A DNA stretch of 64,000 bases from Actinotalea soli (GTDB taxonomy: Bacteria; Actinomycetota; Actinomycetes; Actinomycetales; Cellulomonadaceae). This document shows positions 1-8,833 of this stretch, piece by piece (the first letter of the stretch is position 1; each line of letters begins with the position of its first letter). The notes under the pieces are model-generated. The model made no database searches. It saw only the letters and a list, made by a program, of their open reading frames with translations, and was not told the DNA's origin. The translations under genes were made by a program, and so were the position numbers. The stretch is from positions 62,001-126,000 of the forward strand of contig NZ_JAGEMK010000002.1 in assembly GCF_017565425.1 (NCBI RefSeq), in the 5' to 3' direction.

Positions 1-278
1 CGGCGGACCTCGGCGACGACCTGCGCGAGACGGCCCTGGCAGACGCCGCGACGCTGCTGGGCGTGCCCCTCGAGCTCGACCAGGTGCGCGGGTTCGGGCG
101 GACGACGTGGCGCCACGGCCTCAACCCGACGCGGCCCGGGCACGGCGCCCAGGTGGCTCGGCTGCGGGCGGAGCTCACCGCCCAGCCGGGGCTGCACGCC
201 GCGGGGGCGTGGCTCGCAGGGACCGGTCTGGCGGCCGTGGTGGCCGACGCCCGCCGGGTCGCCGCCTCCCTCGTGTGA
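1..278 (+). CDS. hemY: Coproporphyrinogen/protoporphyrinogen oxidase, C-terminal end (partial)
   Basis: Only the last ~92 codons are present; the frame is open from base 3 and stops at 276-278. The tail ends in an AWLAGTGLAAVVADARRVA-type helix, matching the C-terminal FAD-binding segment of HemY/CgoX flavoenzymes, where a glycine-rich turn contacts FAD and is followed by a helix with a paired arginine. The enzyme would oxidise coproporphyrinogen III to coproporphyrin III in the coproporphyrin-dependent haem route. The next gene, hemQ, is a diagnostic partner of that route. The identification rests on this tail plus context, because the N-terminal Rossmann fold is outside the window. Confidence 0.75.
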   Translation, partial: ADLGDDLRETALADAATLLGVPLELDQVRGFGRTTWRHGLNPTRPGHGAQVARLRAELTAQPGLHAAGAWLAGTGLAAVVADARRVAASLV

Positions 279-459
279 GACCTGTCACGCGACCGGTCGG
301 AATAGATCGAGGAGGACACCGGAAAGGCATCGTCGCCACCCCCGGGAACAGGAGGGATCTCCCTTTCTGACATGGTGTCCGAATGTTCTGACGACCTGTC
401 ATCTCAGGTGCGGGCGCCGTGGATTTTCGCATTTCCTTCTGCTCCACCAGACTTCACCC

Positions 460-1155
460 ATGACCTCTGCAGCCGATGCCGTGCAGGACGTCCCCGAGCC
501 CGGGGCCTGGACCCTCTGGACGGTGCTGCGCCGTCCCGACGCGCCGACCTACCCGCGGCCCACCACGCCCCTGCCCGACCTCGCCCACGCCGCCGTCGAG
601 CCCGGCGAGGGTGTCGAGCTGCGCGGGGTCTACGACGTCTCGGGCATGCGCGCCGACGCCGACCTGATGATCTGGCTGCACGGCGAGAGCCCCGAGGGCC
701 TGCAGGCCGCGATCCGCCGGCTGCGCCGCACCACCGAGCTCGCCCCGCTCACCCCGAGCTGGTCCGCCATGGGGGTGCACCGCCCGGCCGAGTTCAGCGC
801 CAACCACCTGCCGGCCTACATGCGGGACACCACGCCCAAGCAGTGGATCACCGTGTACCCCTTCGTCCGGTCCTACGAGTGGTACCTGCTGCCGACCGAG
901 GAGCGTCGTGCGATGCTCGGTCAGCACGGCCGCATGGGCCGTGAGTACCCCCAGGTGCTGTCCAACACGGTCGCCTCGTTCACGCTGGGCGACTACGAGT
1001 GGATCCTCGGTCTCGAGGCCGACGAGCTCGTGGAGCTGGTCGACCTCATGCGCTACCTGCGTGAGACCGACGCGCGTCGCCACGTGCGCGAGGAGGTCCC
1101 CTTCTTCACCGGACGGCGCATCGAGGTCGACGAGGTCGCGGAGGTCCTGCTGTGA
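460..1155 (+). CDS. hemQ: Coproheme decarboxylase HemQ (ChdC)
   Basis: A 231-aa protein of the chlorite-dismutase family that converts coproheme to haem b, the last step of the coproporphyrin-dependent pathway. Residues expected of actinobacterial ChdC are visible: the proximal haem ligand His156 (in GQHG), the radical-forming Tyr133 (in TVYPFVRSYEWY) and the distal His116 (in SANH). These correspond to H158, Y135 and H118 of the Corynebacterium enzyme as I recall it. The ATG at 460 is the first in-frame start before the conserved WTLW region; no strong ribosome site precedes it. The 181 bases upstream separate it from the oxidase gene and hold no other recognisable gene. The stop overlaps the next start by four bases. 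Confidence 0.96.
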   Translation: MTSAADAVQDVPEPGAWTLWTVLRRPDAPTYPRPTTPLPDLAHAAVEPGEGVELRGVYDVSGMRADADLMIWLHGESPEGLQAAIRRLRRTTELAPLTPSWSAMGVHRPAEFSANHLPAYMRDTTPKQWITVYPFVRSYEWYLLPTEERRAMLGQHGRMGREYPQVLSNTVASFTLGDYEWILGLEADELVELVDLMRYLRETDARRHVREEVPFFTGRRIEVDEVAEVLL

Positions 1156-2402
1156 GCACACCGGTCGAGTCCGGTCCTGAGTTCGTCCGAGCCACCGAGG
1201 TGGGGCCGCAGACGCTGCCCGACCGTGAGCCGCAGGCCCCCGCGCCCTACGACGCGATCCTGCTGGTCTCCTTCGGCGGCCCCGAGGGCCAGGACGACGT
1301 CCTGCCGTTCCTGCGGAACGTCACCCGCGGCCGCGGCATCCCGGACGAGCGCCTCGAGGAGGTCGCGCACCACTACCGCCACTTCGGCGGGGTGAGCCCG
1401 ATCAACGACCAGAACCGAGCCCTGCAGGCCGCGCTGGCCGCCGAGCTCGAGTCCCGTGGCATCGACCTTCCCGTGCTGTGGGGCAACCGCAACTGGGACC
1501 CCTTCCTCACCGACGCCGTGCGTGAGGCCCACGCGGCGGGCCACCGGCGCCTGCTCGCCGTGGTGACCAGCGCGTACTCCTCGTACTCCTCCTGCCGCCA
1601 GTACCGCGAGGACCTCGCCGAGGCCCTCATCGAGACGGGCCTCGAGGGCGAGATGCACATCGACAAGGTGCGCCAGTACTTCGACCACCCCGGCTTCGTC
1701 ACCCCCTTCGTCGAGGGCGTGCGCGAGGCGCTGCTCCGCACCCAGGAGAAGCTCCCCGAGATCGACCTGGCGCGCGAGGCCCACGTGCTCTTCGCGACCC
1801 ACTCCATCCCGACGACGACGGCGGTGTCCTCGGGCCCGCCCGTCGCGAACCTCGGGCCCGACGGCGCGTACGCCGCCCAGCACCGTGCCGTGGCCGAGGT
1901 CGTCATGGCCAGCGCCGGGGCCGGCGGCGACCTGGGGACGGGTGGCTCGGCGGCCCACCTGGCCGCGGTGCCGTGGTCCCTGGTCTACCAGTCCCGCAGC
2001 GGCGCCCCGAGCACCCCGTGGCTCGAGCCCGACATCAACGACGCGATCACCGAGCTCGCCGAGCAGGGCACCAAGGCCGTGGTCATCGTCCCGCTGGGGT
2101 TCGTCTCGGACCACATGGAGGTCCTGTGGGACCTCGACGAGGAGGCCATGGAGACGGCCACCGAGGCCGGCCTGCACGCCGAGCGCGTCCCCACCCCGGG
2201 CATCCACCCGGCCTACGTGGGCGGGCTGATCGACCTGGTGACCGAGCGCCTCGCCGTCGCTGGCGAGGCCTCCGGCCCCGCCAGCGAGGTCAAGGCCCGT
2301 CCCGCGCTCACCCCGCTGGGGCCCTGGTACGACGTGTGCCGGCCCGGCTGCTGCGCCAACCCGCGCGGCCCCAAGCCGGCCCTGTCCGGGATCGCCCCCT
2401 GA
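1152..2402 (+). CDS. cpfC: Coproporphyrin III ferrochelatase
   Basis: A 416-aa ferrochelatase (older name hemH) that inserts Fe2+ into coproporphyrin III. The N-terminal VSFGGPEGQDDV motif, the FLRNVTRGRGIP loop and the catalytic His217 (in LFATHSIPT) are present. Cys148 together with Cys396, Cys400 and Cys401 near the C-terminus (VCRPGCCAN) fits the [2Fe-2S] cluster seen in actinobacterial ferrochelatases. The start is a GTG whose last two bases and following A form the hemQ stop (GTGA), so translation is probably coupled. There is a ~30-residue N-terminal extension before the conserved core. HemQ directly upstream argues for coproporphyrin rather than protoporphyrin as substrate. Confidence 0.95.
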   Translation: MSTPVESGPEFVRATEVGPQTLPDREPQAPAPYDAILLVSFGGPEGQDDVLPFLRNVTRGRGIPDERLEEVAHHYRHFGGVSPINDQNRALQAALAAELESRGIDLPVLWGNRNWDPFLTDAVREAHAAGHRRLLAVVTSAYSSYSSCRQYREDLAEALIETGLEGEMHIDKVRQYFDHPGFVTPFVEGVREALLRTQEKLPEIDLAREAHVLFATHSIPTTTAVSSGPPVANLGPDGAYAAQHRAVAEVVMASAGAGGDLGTGGSAAHLAAVPWSLVYQSRSGAPSTPWLEPDINDAITELAEQGTKAVVIVPLGFVSDHMEVLWDLDEEAMETATEAGLHAERVPTPGIHPAYVGGLIDLVTERLAVAGEASGPASEVKARPALTPLGPWYDVCRPGCCANPRGPKPALSGIAP

Positions 2403-2451
2403 TCCCCGCGGGCCACCCGCGCGGGGCCCGCGCCGGGAGGGCGACGCGGCG

Positions 2452-3447
2452 ATGAGCGCGGCCACGAGCACGGTCCGGATCGGCACCCGGGGCAGCGCCC
2501 TGGCGCTGACCCAGACCGGCCACGTCGCCGACGCCCTGCGCGCCACGACGGGCTGGGAGGAGGAGCAGGTCGAGCTGGTGCGCGTGCGCACCGAGGGCGA
2601 CGTGCTCACCGGGTCCCTCGCCTCCCTGGGCGGGACCGGCGTCTTCGTGGTGGCCCTGCGCGAGGCCCTGCTCATGGGTCGCTGCGACCTCGCCGTGCAC
2701 TCCCTCAAGGACCTGCCCACGGCCGAGGCCCCCGCCCTCACCGTCGCGGCGGTGCCCCGGCGCGAGGACCCGCGCGACGCCCTGTGCGCCCGCGACGGCC
2801 TGGGGCTGATGGACCTGCCGGCCGGGGCGACCGTGGGCACCGGCTCACCCCGTCGCGCCGCCCAGCTGCTCGCCTCCCGGCCGGACCTGCAGGTCGTCGA
2901 CATCCGCGGCAACGTCGGCACCCGCCTAGGCCGCGTGCCCGGGCTGGGCGACGGCCCCGGGGACCTCGACGCCGTGGTGCTCGCCGCCGCCGGCCTGCGA
3001 CGCCTCGACCTGGACGAGGGCGTGGTGAGCGAGCTGCTCGACCCGACCGTGCTGTGCCCCGCCCCGGGCCAGGGCGCCCTGGCCATCGAGTGCCGCACCG
3101 AGGACGCCGAGCTGCGTGACACCCTCGCGGCCCTCGACCACGAGCCCACCCGGCTGGCCGTCACCGCCGAGCGCACCCTGCTGGCCGACCTCGAGGCTGG
3201 CTGCGCGGCCCCGCTCGGCGCCCTCGGCACCCTCGACGGCGACCGCCTCTACCTCGACGCCGTCGTGCTCCGGCCCGACGGCGGGGCGCAGCTCCGTGCC
3301 TCCTCCTCGGTGCAGCTCGGGTCCGCGAGCCGCGCCGACCGCGACGCCGCCGCCCGGGGCCTGGGCTCGGAGCTCGCGCGCCGACTCCTGGCCGAGGGGG
3401 CGGCCGAGCTCGCCGGGCTCGGTCAGCACCAGGGCGGCACCCCGTGA
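2452..3447 (+). CDS. hemC: Hydroxymethylbilane synthase (porphobilinogen deaminase)
   Basis: A 331-aa cytosolic enzyme that joins four porphobilinogen molecules into hydroxymethylbilane. The N-terminal RIGTRGSALALTQT motif, the catalytic Asp87 (in HSLKDLPT) and the dipyrromethane cofactor cysteine Cys251 (in LEAGCAAPLGA) are all present, and the length is normal. A GGGAGGG stretch about ten bases upstream supports the ATG at 2452. The 49-base gap after cpfC contains a small GC hairpin (about 2404-2426), the only real gap within this operon. The stop overlaps the hemD start in a GTGA. Confidence 0.96.
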   Translation: MSAATSTVRIGTRGSALALTQTGHVADALRATTGWEEEQVELVRVRTEGDVLTGSLASLGGTGVFVVALREALLMGRCDLAVHSLKDLPTAEAPALTVAAVPRREDPRDALCARDGLGLMDLPAGATVGTGSPRRAAQLLASRPDLQVVDIRGNVGTRLGRVPGLGDGPGDLDAVVLAAAGLRRLDLDEGVVSELLDPTVLCPAPGQGALAIECRTEDAELRDTLAALDHEPTRLAVTAERTLLADLEAGCAAPLGALGTLDGDRLYLDAVVLRPDGGAQLRASSSVQLGSASRADRDAAARGLGSELARRLLAEGAAELAGLGQHQGGTP

Positions 3448-4352
3448 CCGGCCTCGCCCTGGAGGGGTGGCCCGTGCTGGTCCCGCACGGGGGTGAGTGG
3501 GGGGAGAAGGTCACCGGCCTGCTCGCCCGCCACGGGGCGGTCGCGACCGTGGTCCCGCTGATCGAGTTCGCCCCGCCCGAGGACGTCGCCGCCCTCGACG
3601 CCGCCCTGGTCCGCCTCACCGAGGGCGCCTACGACTGGGTCACCATCACCAGCGGCACCACGGTCACGGCCCTCGCCGGCCGCGCCGCGGGGATCGTCAA
3701 CCCCACCTCCCCCGCGGCCCGCACCCCCAGCACCGCCCTCGCGGCGATGATCGGCCGCACCCAGCTCGCCGCCGTCGGGCCCGGGACGGCCCGGGTGCTC
3801 GAGCGGCACGGCCTGACCCCGCACCTGGTGCCCACCGGGGAGTACTCGGCCCGAGGGCTGGTCGCGGAGTTCCCCCCGCCGCCGCTCTCGGCAGACCCGA
3901 GCGCCCCGAGCAGCGCCCGCGTGCTGTCCCCGCACTCCGACCTCGCCGAGCCGACCGTGGTCGACGGGCTGCGAGCGGCAGGCTGGGAGGTCGACGACGT
4001 GATCGCCTACCGCACCGTGAGCGGCCCGCAGCCGAGCTGCGAGCTGCGCGAGGACGTGCGGTCCGGGGTGTTCCGCGCCGTGCTGCTGAGCTCGGCGAGC
4101 ACCGTGACCAACCTGCTCGAGCTCGTGGGCCCGCCGCCCGCGCGCACCCTCGTCTGCTGCATCGGACCGCGGACCGTCCGCGCCGCCGAGGCCGCCGGGC
4201 TCGAGGTGCACGTGGTGCCTGAGCACGCCACGGCCGAGGACCTGGTCGAGGCCCTCGCGCAGCACGGCCGGGCCCAGCACGGCCGCGCCACCTCCACCGA
4301 CGCCCCCTCCTCCGACGTCGTCTCCTCCCCCGAGCCTCCGAGGTCCTCATGA
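3444..4352 (+). CDS. hemD: Uroporphyrinogen-III synthase
   Basis: A 302-aa HemD-family protein that closes hydroxymethylbilane to uroporphyrinogen III with D-ring inversion. HemD is poorly conserved, so the call uses family features: an N-terminal [14 protein letters not shown] segment, [12 protein letters not shown] (the usual 'W..f.TS.....' patch), [19 protein letters not shown], a second-domain [30 protein letters not shown] broken here across the two lobes, and LLSSASTV. Its place between hemC and hemB supports it. The start is a GTG overlapping the hemC stop. The last ~30 residues are low-complexity, rich in Ser, Thr and Asp, and probably not part of the fold. Confidence 0.9.
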   Translation: MTGLALEGWPVLVPHGGEWGEKVTGLLARHGAVATVVPLIEFAPPEDVAALDAALVRLTEGAYDWVTITSGTTVTALAGRAAGIVNPTSPAARTPSTALAAMIGRTQLAAVGPGTARVLERHGLTPHLVPTGEYSARGLVAEFPPPPLSADPSAPSSARVLSPHSDLAEPTVVDGLRAAGWEVDDVIAYRTVSGPQPSCELREDVRSGVFRAVLLSSASTVTNLLELVGPPPARTLVCCIGPRTVRAAEAAGLEVHVVPEHATAEDLVEALAQHGRAQHGRATSTDAPSSDVVSSPEPPRSS

Positions 4353-5332
4353 CCCACCTGCCGATCCGGCCGCGCCGGCTGCGCACCACCCCCGCGATGC
4401 GTCGACTGACGGCCGAGACCCACGTGCTGCCGAGCCAGCTGGTGCTGCCGATGTTCGTGCGCGAGGGGGCCACCGAGCCCGTGGCGATCTCCTCCATGCC
4501 GGGGCAGGTCCAGCACAGCCGGGACAGCCTGCGGGCCGCGGTCACCCAGGCCGCCGAGGCCGGGGTCGGCGGCGTCATGCTCTTCGGCGTCCCCGCCGAG
4601 CGGGACGCGACCGGCTCGGCCGCCTGCGACCCCGACGGCGTGCTGAACCTCGCCCTGCGTGACGTGGTCGCCGAGGTGGGGGACGCCGTCGTCGTGCAGG
4701 CGGACCTGTGCCTGGACGAGTTCACCGACCACGGGCACTGCGGGGTGCTGGACCCCCGCGGGCGGGTGGACAACGACGCGACCCTCGAGCACTACCGCGC
4801 GATGGCCCTCGCGCAGGCCCGGGCCGGGGCGCACCTGCTGGGGCTCAGCGGGATGATGGACGGGCAGGTCGCGGCCGTGCGGGAGGCCCTCGACGAGGCC
4901 GGGCACACCGACGTCGCGCTGCTCGCCTACGCCGCCAAGTACGCCTCGGCCTTCTACGGGCCGTTCCGGGAGGCCGTCGAGTCGACCCTCTCGGGGAACC
5001 GCCGCAGCTACCAGCTCGATCCTGCGAACCGGCGCGAGGGGGCCCGCGAGGCGGTGCTCGACGTCGCCGAGGGGGCCGACGTCGTCATGGTGAAGCCGGC
5101 GATGAGCTACCTGGACGTGCTGGCCGACGTCGCCGCGCTGAGCGAGGTGCCGGTGTGGGCGTACCAGGTGTCCGGGGAGTACGCGATGGTCGAGGCGGCC
5201 GCCGCGCAGGGCTGGATCGATCGCCGGGGCGCGATCACCGAGTCGGTGCTGGGCATCCGGCGCGCCGGGGCCGAGGCTGTGCTGACGTACTGGGCGGTCG
5301 AGCTCGCGGGCTGGCTGCGAGAGGGGATCTGA
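4349..5332 (+). CDS. hemB: Porphobilinogen synthase (delta-aminolevulinate dehydratase)
   Basis: A 327-aa enzyme that condenses two 5-aminolevulinate molecules to porphobilinogen. The two active-site lysines are Lys197 (in [11 protein letters not shown]) and Lys249 (in [11 protein letters not shown]). The metal-site stretch reads [14 protein letters not shown], with Cys121 and Cys131 but Asp instead of the middle Cys of full zinc sites, so metal preference is uncertain. The start overlaps the hemD stop (ATGA) and the stop overlaps the hemL start (TGATG), consistent with a coupled operon. Confidence 0.97.
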   Translation: MTHLPIRPRRLRTTPAMRRLTAETHVLPSQLVLPMFVREGATEPVAISSMPGQVQHSRDSLRAAVTQAAEAGVGGVMLFGVPAERDATGSAACDPDGVLNLALRDVVAEVGDAVVVQADLCLDEFTDHGHCGVLDPRGRVDNDATLEHYRAMALAQARAGAHLLGLSGMMDGQVAAVREALDEAGHTDVALLAYAAKYASAFYGPFREAVESTLSGNRRSYQLDPANRREGAREAVLDVAEGADVVMVKPAMSYLDVLADVAALSEVPVWAYQVSGEYAMVEAAAAQGWIDRRGAITESVLGIRRAGAEAVLTYWAVELAGWLREGI

Positions 5333-6654
5333 TGGACACCACACGTTCTGAGGCGCTGTTCGCCGCCGCGCAGGGGGTCATGCCCGGTGGGGTGAGCTCC
5401 CCCGTGCGCGCCTTCGGGTCGGTCGGCGGGACACCCCGCTTCATGGCCTCGGCCCGCGGGCCCTGGATCACCGACGCCGACGGCAACGAGTACGCGGACC
5501 TGGTCGGCTCGTGGGGCCCGGCGATCCTGGGCCACGCCCACCCCGCCGTCGTCGCCGCCGTGCAGGAGGCCGCCGCGCTGGGACTGACCTTCGGGGCGCC
5601 CACCGCGCGCGAGACCGAGCTCGCCCTCGAGGTGCAGCGCCGCGTGCCCGCCGTCGAGCGGCTGCGCTTCGTGTCGACCGGTACCGAGGCCACGATGACG
5701 GCGATCCGGCTGGCCCGCGGGGTGACCGCCCGGCCTCTCGTGGTGAAGTTCGCGGGGTGCTACCACGGGCACCTCGACGGCCTGCTGGCCGCAGCAGGCT
5801 CGGGGGTCGCGACCCTCGCGCTGCCCGGCTCGGCGGGGGTCACCGAGGCCGTCGCGGCCGAGACCCTCGTGCTGCCCTACAACGACCTGACCGCGGTCGA
5901 GGAGGCCTTCGCCACCCACGGGGACCGGATCGCCGCGGTCATCACCGAGGCCGCCCCCGCCAACATGGGGGTGGTGCCGCCGCTGCCCGGGTTCAACCGG
6001 GCCCTGCACGAGGTGTGCTCGCGGCACGGCGCGCTCCTCGTCATGGACGAGGTGCTCACCGGGTTCCGCGCCGGCCCCGGGGGCTGGTGGGGTCTCGAGG
6101 GCGCCGAGGAGGGCTGGGAGCCGGACCTGCTGACCTTCGGCAAGGTGGTCGGCGGCGGTCTGCCGGTGGCCGCGGTCGGTGGGCGGCGCGAGGTCATGGA
6201 GCACCTCGCGCCCCTCGGCCCCGTCTACCAGGCGGGCACGCTGTCGGGGAACCCGGTCGCCACGGCTGCCGGCCTCGCGACCCTGCAGCACGCCGATGCC
6301 GCGGTCTACGCACGGGTCTCGACCGTGGCCGATGCGATCGCCACGGGCCTGAGCGACGCGCTCGGCGCGGCAGGTGTCGCGCACTCGATCCAGCGGGCCG
6401 GGACCCTGTTCAGCGCGGCCTTCGTCGACCCGGCCGAGGGCCCCGTCACCGACTACACCCGCGCGCAGTCCCAGGACGTGTTCCGCTACGCGCCGCTGTT
6501 CCACTCGCTGCTCGAGCAGGGGGTGCACGCCCCGCCGAGCGTCTTCGAGGCCTGGTTCGTCTCGGCCGCGCACGACGACGCCGCGGTCAACCGCATCCTC
6601 GAGGCGTTGCCCGCGGCGGCCCGGGCTGCTGCTGCGGCGACCCCCGTCTCGTAG
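5332..6654 (+). CDS. hemL: Glutamate-1-semialdehyde 2,1-aminomutase
   Basis: A 440-aa PLP enzyme that turns glutamate-1-semialdehyde into 5-aminolevulinate. The N-terminal [12 protein letters not shown] motif, [35 protein letters not shown] and the PLP lysine Lys271 (in [13 protein letters not shown]) are present at normal spacing. The ATG at 5332 shares its A with the hemB TGA; the same frame is open far upstream through hemB, but only this start gives the family length. hemA, the partner enzyme that supplies the semialdehyde, is not in the window. A hairpin follows the stop within seven bases. Confidence 0.97.
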   Translation: MDTTRSEALFAAAQGVMPGGVSSPVRAFGSVGGTPRFMASARGPWITDADGNEYADLVGSWGPAILGHAHPAVVAAVQEAAALGLTFGAPTARETELALEVQRRVPAVERLRFVSTGTEATMTAIRLARGVTARPLVVKFAGCYHGHLDGLLAAAGSGVATLALPGSAGVTEAVAAETLVLPYNDLTAVEEAFATHGDRIAAVITEAAPANMGVVPPLPGFNRALHEVCSRHGALLVMDEVLTGFRAGPGGWWGLEGAEEGWEPDLLTFGKVVGGGLPVAAVGGRREVMEHLAPLGPVYQAGTLSGNPVATAAGLATLQHADAAVYARVSTVADAIATGLSDALGAAGVAHSIQRAGTLFSAAFVDPAEGPVTDYTRAQSQDVFRYAPLFHSLLEQGVHAPPSVFEAWFVSAAHDDAAVNRILEALPAAARAAAAATPVS

Positions 6655-6660
6655 GGTTCG

Positions 6661-6686
6661 CGGGCGGCGGGAACTCCCGCCGCCCG
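6661..6686 (+). terminator. Hairpin closing the haem operon
   Basis: A perfect 11-bp stem (CGGGCGGCGGG against its complement) with the loop AACT starts seven bases after the hemL stop. No T-run follows, which is usual for high-GC actinobacterial terminators. Termination is inferred from position and stem strength. Confidence 0.6.
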
Positions 6687-6785
6687 AGCGGGTCGCCGAC
6701 GTCATGATCACCCGCTCGGAGGGCTCAGCGACGGACGGGGGCGGCCGATGGGACGGCAACACCAGCCCCCGCGGAAGGCCCCCCG

Positions 6786-7751
6786 TTGCACGACAGCCCG
6801 GACAGTGCCGAGACCACCGAGCGCGTCCCTCCCCGCGGCGACGACTGGTACGTGCCGGGCGGTCGGGGTCAGCCCGTGACCGGGGATCCCGGCAGCCGGG
6901 GCCTGGGTGAGGTCCTCGACCTGCTGACCGAGCGCATCGTCCGGTACCGCGTGGCCGACCTGCGGATCCTCTACTGCAACCGCGCCTGGGCCGGCGCCCT
7001 GCACTCCACGCCCGACCAGCTCATCGGCCAGACCATGCGCACGGTGCTGCCCCCGAACGAGCTCGTGGGGCTCGAGCAGCAGGTGGCGCGCTTCTGCCCC
7101 GGCACCACCTTCCTGACCGGCAACGTCCAGCGCTCGGTGGACCGGTGGATCGAGTGGACCGACCTATTCCTCGACGCCCCCGACGGCGGCGAGGTGCTCG
7201 CCGTCGGGCGTGACGTCACCGAGCGCCGTGAGGCCGAGCTGCAGCTCGCCGCGAGCGAGGAGCGCTACCGGGGCCTGGCCCTGCGCGACGAGCTGACGGG
7301 GCTGGCCAACCGCCGCCTGCTCGACGAGCTGCTCACGAACGCCCTCGCGCGGTCCCGTCGGCAGGGCGACCAGCTCGTGGTCAGCTACCTCGACCTGGAC
7401 GGCTTCAAGGAGATCAACGACGTGCACGGCCACAGCGTGGGCGACGCGGTGCTCGCCGAGCTGGGCGCCCGCCTCGCCGCCGGCATGCGGGACGCCGACG
7501 TGGTGGCCCGGGTGGGCGGGGACGAGTTCGTCGTGGTGCAGGAGTGCCCCGTCGGCATGAGCGAGCGGGTGGCCGAGCGGCTAGCCACCGTGATCGGCGA
7601 ACCCATCGAGACCCACGGCCTGACCCTGCGGTGCGCCGCGAGCACCGGGAGCGTCGTCGCCGAGGCTCACCAGGACGCCGCGGCCCTGCTGACCGCCGCC
7701 GACGAGGCGATGTACGCGGTCAAGCGAGGTCGGCGGGCCGGGGTGCGTTGA
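6786..7751 (+). CDS. PAS-GGDEF diguanylate cyclase
   Basis: A 321-aa soluble protein. Residues ~45-150 form a PAS-like sensor (RIVRYRVADLRILYCN...VGRDVTERREAE), joined by a short helix to a GGDEF domain at ~155-318. The GGDEF active-site loop is at residues 244-248 and is preceded by an RxxD inhibitory site five residues upstream (RDAD-VVARV-GGDEF), so it should be an active, product-inhibited cyclase making c-di-GMP. The DELTGLANRR motif opens the domain. The start is read as TTG at 6786, six bases after GGAAGG; the nearby ATG at 6748 is out of frame. No EAL or HD-GYP partner is adjacent. It ends three bases before a convergent small gene. Confidence 0.9.
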   Translation: MHDSPDSAETTERVPPRGDDWYVPGGRGQPVTGDPGSRGLGEVLDLLTERIVRYRVADLRILYCNRAWAGALHSTPDQLIGQTMRTVLPPNELVGLEQQVARFCPGTTFLTGNVQRSVDRWIEWTDLFLDAPDGGEVLAVGRDVTERREAELQLAASEERYRGLALRDELTGLANRRLLDELLTNALARSRRQGDQLVVSYLDLDGFKEINDVHGHSVGDAVLAELGARLAAGMRDADVVARVGGDEFVVVQECPVGMSERVAERLATVIGEPIETHGLTLRCAASTGSVVAEAHQDAAALLTAADEAMYAVKRGRRAGVR

Positions 7752-7754
7752 CCC

Positions 7755-7943
7755 TCAGTCGCGCGCCTTTCCGTGACTGCGCCGATAGCGCACGAGCGCT
7801 GGCCAGGCGATGAACAAGAGCAGCAGCCCGGGCACCGCCGCGAGCGGCGCACCATCAGCACTTGTGATGAGGACCACCGTTCCGATCACGATCAGCACGG
7901 TGCCGATGATGACAAGGACAGTCGCAACCCTGAGCTTGCTCAT
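7755..7943 (-). CDS. Small two-helix membrane protein, unknown function
   Basis: A 62-aa protein (from ATG 7943) with two hydrophobic segments, at about residues 6-27 and 33-50, and a basic C-terminus (RYRRSHGKARD). The ATG is preceded by a G-rich AGGGGTGGGG stretch; a GTG 21 bases further upstream is possible. I do not recognise the family. It is the last of several small membrane-protein genes on the minus strand between 7755 and 8763, a patch with lower GC than its flanks. It converges with the diguanylate cyclase gene. Confidence 0.6.
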   Translation of the reverse strand: MSKLRVATVLVIIGTVLIVIGTVVLITSADGAPLAAVPGLLLLFIAWPALVRYRRSHGKARD

Positions 7944-7982
7944 GAAAACCCCACCCCTGACCACATCCCGCAGAAGTCCCGC

Positions 7983-8177
7983 CTAAAAGTCCCAGAAAAG
8001 AACCAAGCCAGCCAGGGCACAACAGAAGACCATACCCGCCGCCGTGACCCAGACGGGCACTTCCTCGTGGTCCCCTTGCATCCTCCTGGAGAATGCCGTC
8101 AGACGTTGACGGAAAACGAACTGGCCAACCCCCATCGCCACCGCGAGTACCGCGATCGGAATCGCTTCAGTGTTCAC
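7983..8177 (-). CDS. Small two-helix membrane protein, unknown function
   Basis: A 64-aa protein beginning at GTG 8177, just after a good ribosome site (GAGGAAG). Hydrophobic helices lie at about residues 5-20 and 42-63, separated by a charged loop (RQRLTAFSRRMQGDHEE). The GTG overlaps the stop of the 38-codon gene upstream in a GTGA, so the two are probably translated together. No family recognised. Confidence 0.65.
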   Translation of the reverse strand: MNTEAIPIAVLAVAMGVGQFVFRQRLTAFSRRMQGDHEEVPVWVTAAGMVFCCALAGLVLFWDF

Positions 8178-8290
8178 TCTTCTTCCTCTGCGCTTCTCGA
8201 ACGATGGTGTCGCATCCGACGAAAGTTGCGGAGTGCGAACGGTGCAATCACCAGCATGAGCGCGATACCGGCCACGGCCCCGTAGTCCAT
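8174..8290 (-). CDS. 38-aa membrane peptide, unknown function
   Basis: A short gene encoding 38 residues: one hydrophobic helix (AGIALMLVIAPFAL, residues 8-20), then a strongly basic stretch (RNFRRMRHHRSR) and an acidic tail (EEEE). It starts at ATG 8290, six bases after GAGAGAGG, and its stop overlaps the next gene's GTG in GTGA. The ribosome site and coupling support expression. Single-helix peptides of this kind are often regulators or subunits of membrane complexes, but nothing here identifies a partner. Confidence 0.6.
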   Translation of the reverse strand: MDYGAVAGIALMLVIAPFALRNFRRMRHHRSRSAEEEE

Positions 8291-8466
8291 CGTCGACCTC
8301 TCTCTACTCCCAGGCACTCCATACCCTTGGCCCCAAGCTCCCCGCAGCGTCTCGTCGTCACTCGATGGCGCAGTACCGTAGGGGCGCCTCTCCGAAGCGG
8401 TGGCGCAGCCTTGGTGGGCGTCAAGACCTCATCCATCCACCGGGAACCGGGGCCACCACCCCTGAC

Positions 8467-8763
8467 CTACCGAACCTGCGGCCGAGGACGCGGTTGGTGC
8501 AGTATTCCCCGGTATTCCTGCACGGGCATCCGTTCGCCACGTCGGATCCGCTTTCGCCATGAATTCACCAGGAGGGGGACGGCGATCGCCGTGTAGAGCG
8601 AGACGGGGACAAGCCAGTTCTCCCAGATGACTCTTCCCATGAAGAAGGCCGAGACGAGACAGAGCGCGAAGACAGCGAGCGCCGGGCCAAAGCGGTACCG
8701 AGGGCTATTGTTCGCGTCACGGTATGCCACTGCTGCAACCCGCCCTTCCTGGTGATGCCCCAC
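8467..8763 (-). CDS. Small membrane protein, unknown function
   Basis: A 98-aa protein starting at GTG 8763. Residues ~25-45 and ~49-67 are hydrophobic helices (FGPALAVFALCLVSAFFMG; WLVPVSLYTAIAVPLLV), flanked by basic residues, with a long basic, proline-rich C-terminal tail. No clear ribosome site and no family recognised. The 176 bases between this gene and the 38-codon gene downstream show no convincing coding sequence. Confidence 0.5.
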   Translation of the reverse strand: MGHHQEGRVAAVAYRDANNSPRYRFGPALAVFALCLVSAFFMGRVIWENWLVPVSLYTAIAVPLLVNSWRKRIRRGERMPVQEYRGILHQPRPRPQVR

Positions 8764-8833
8764 CTTGCCACGGCGGCACCGAGCCCGCCAGCACTGCCCC
8801 GAAAGCCCCGCACGTGCGGTCGGCCCGAGTGCG

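Noticed and set aside
1053-3230. A 725-codon minus-strand open frame opposite cpfC and hemC
   Set aside because: Shadow of well-identified enzymes; low-complexity translation and no ribosome site.
8248-8436. A 62-codon minus-strand open frame between small membrane genes
   Set aside because: Basic, tryptophan- and cysteine-scattered translation with no helix or ribosome site, and it overlaps the better-supported 38-codon gene.
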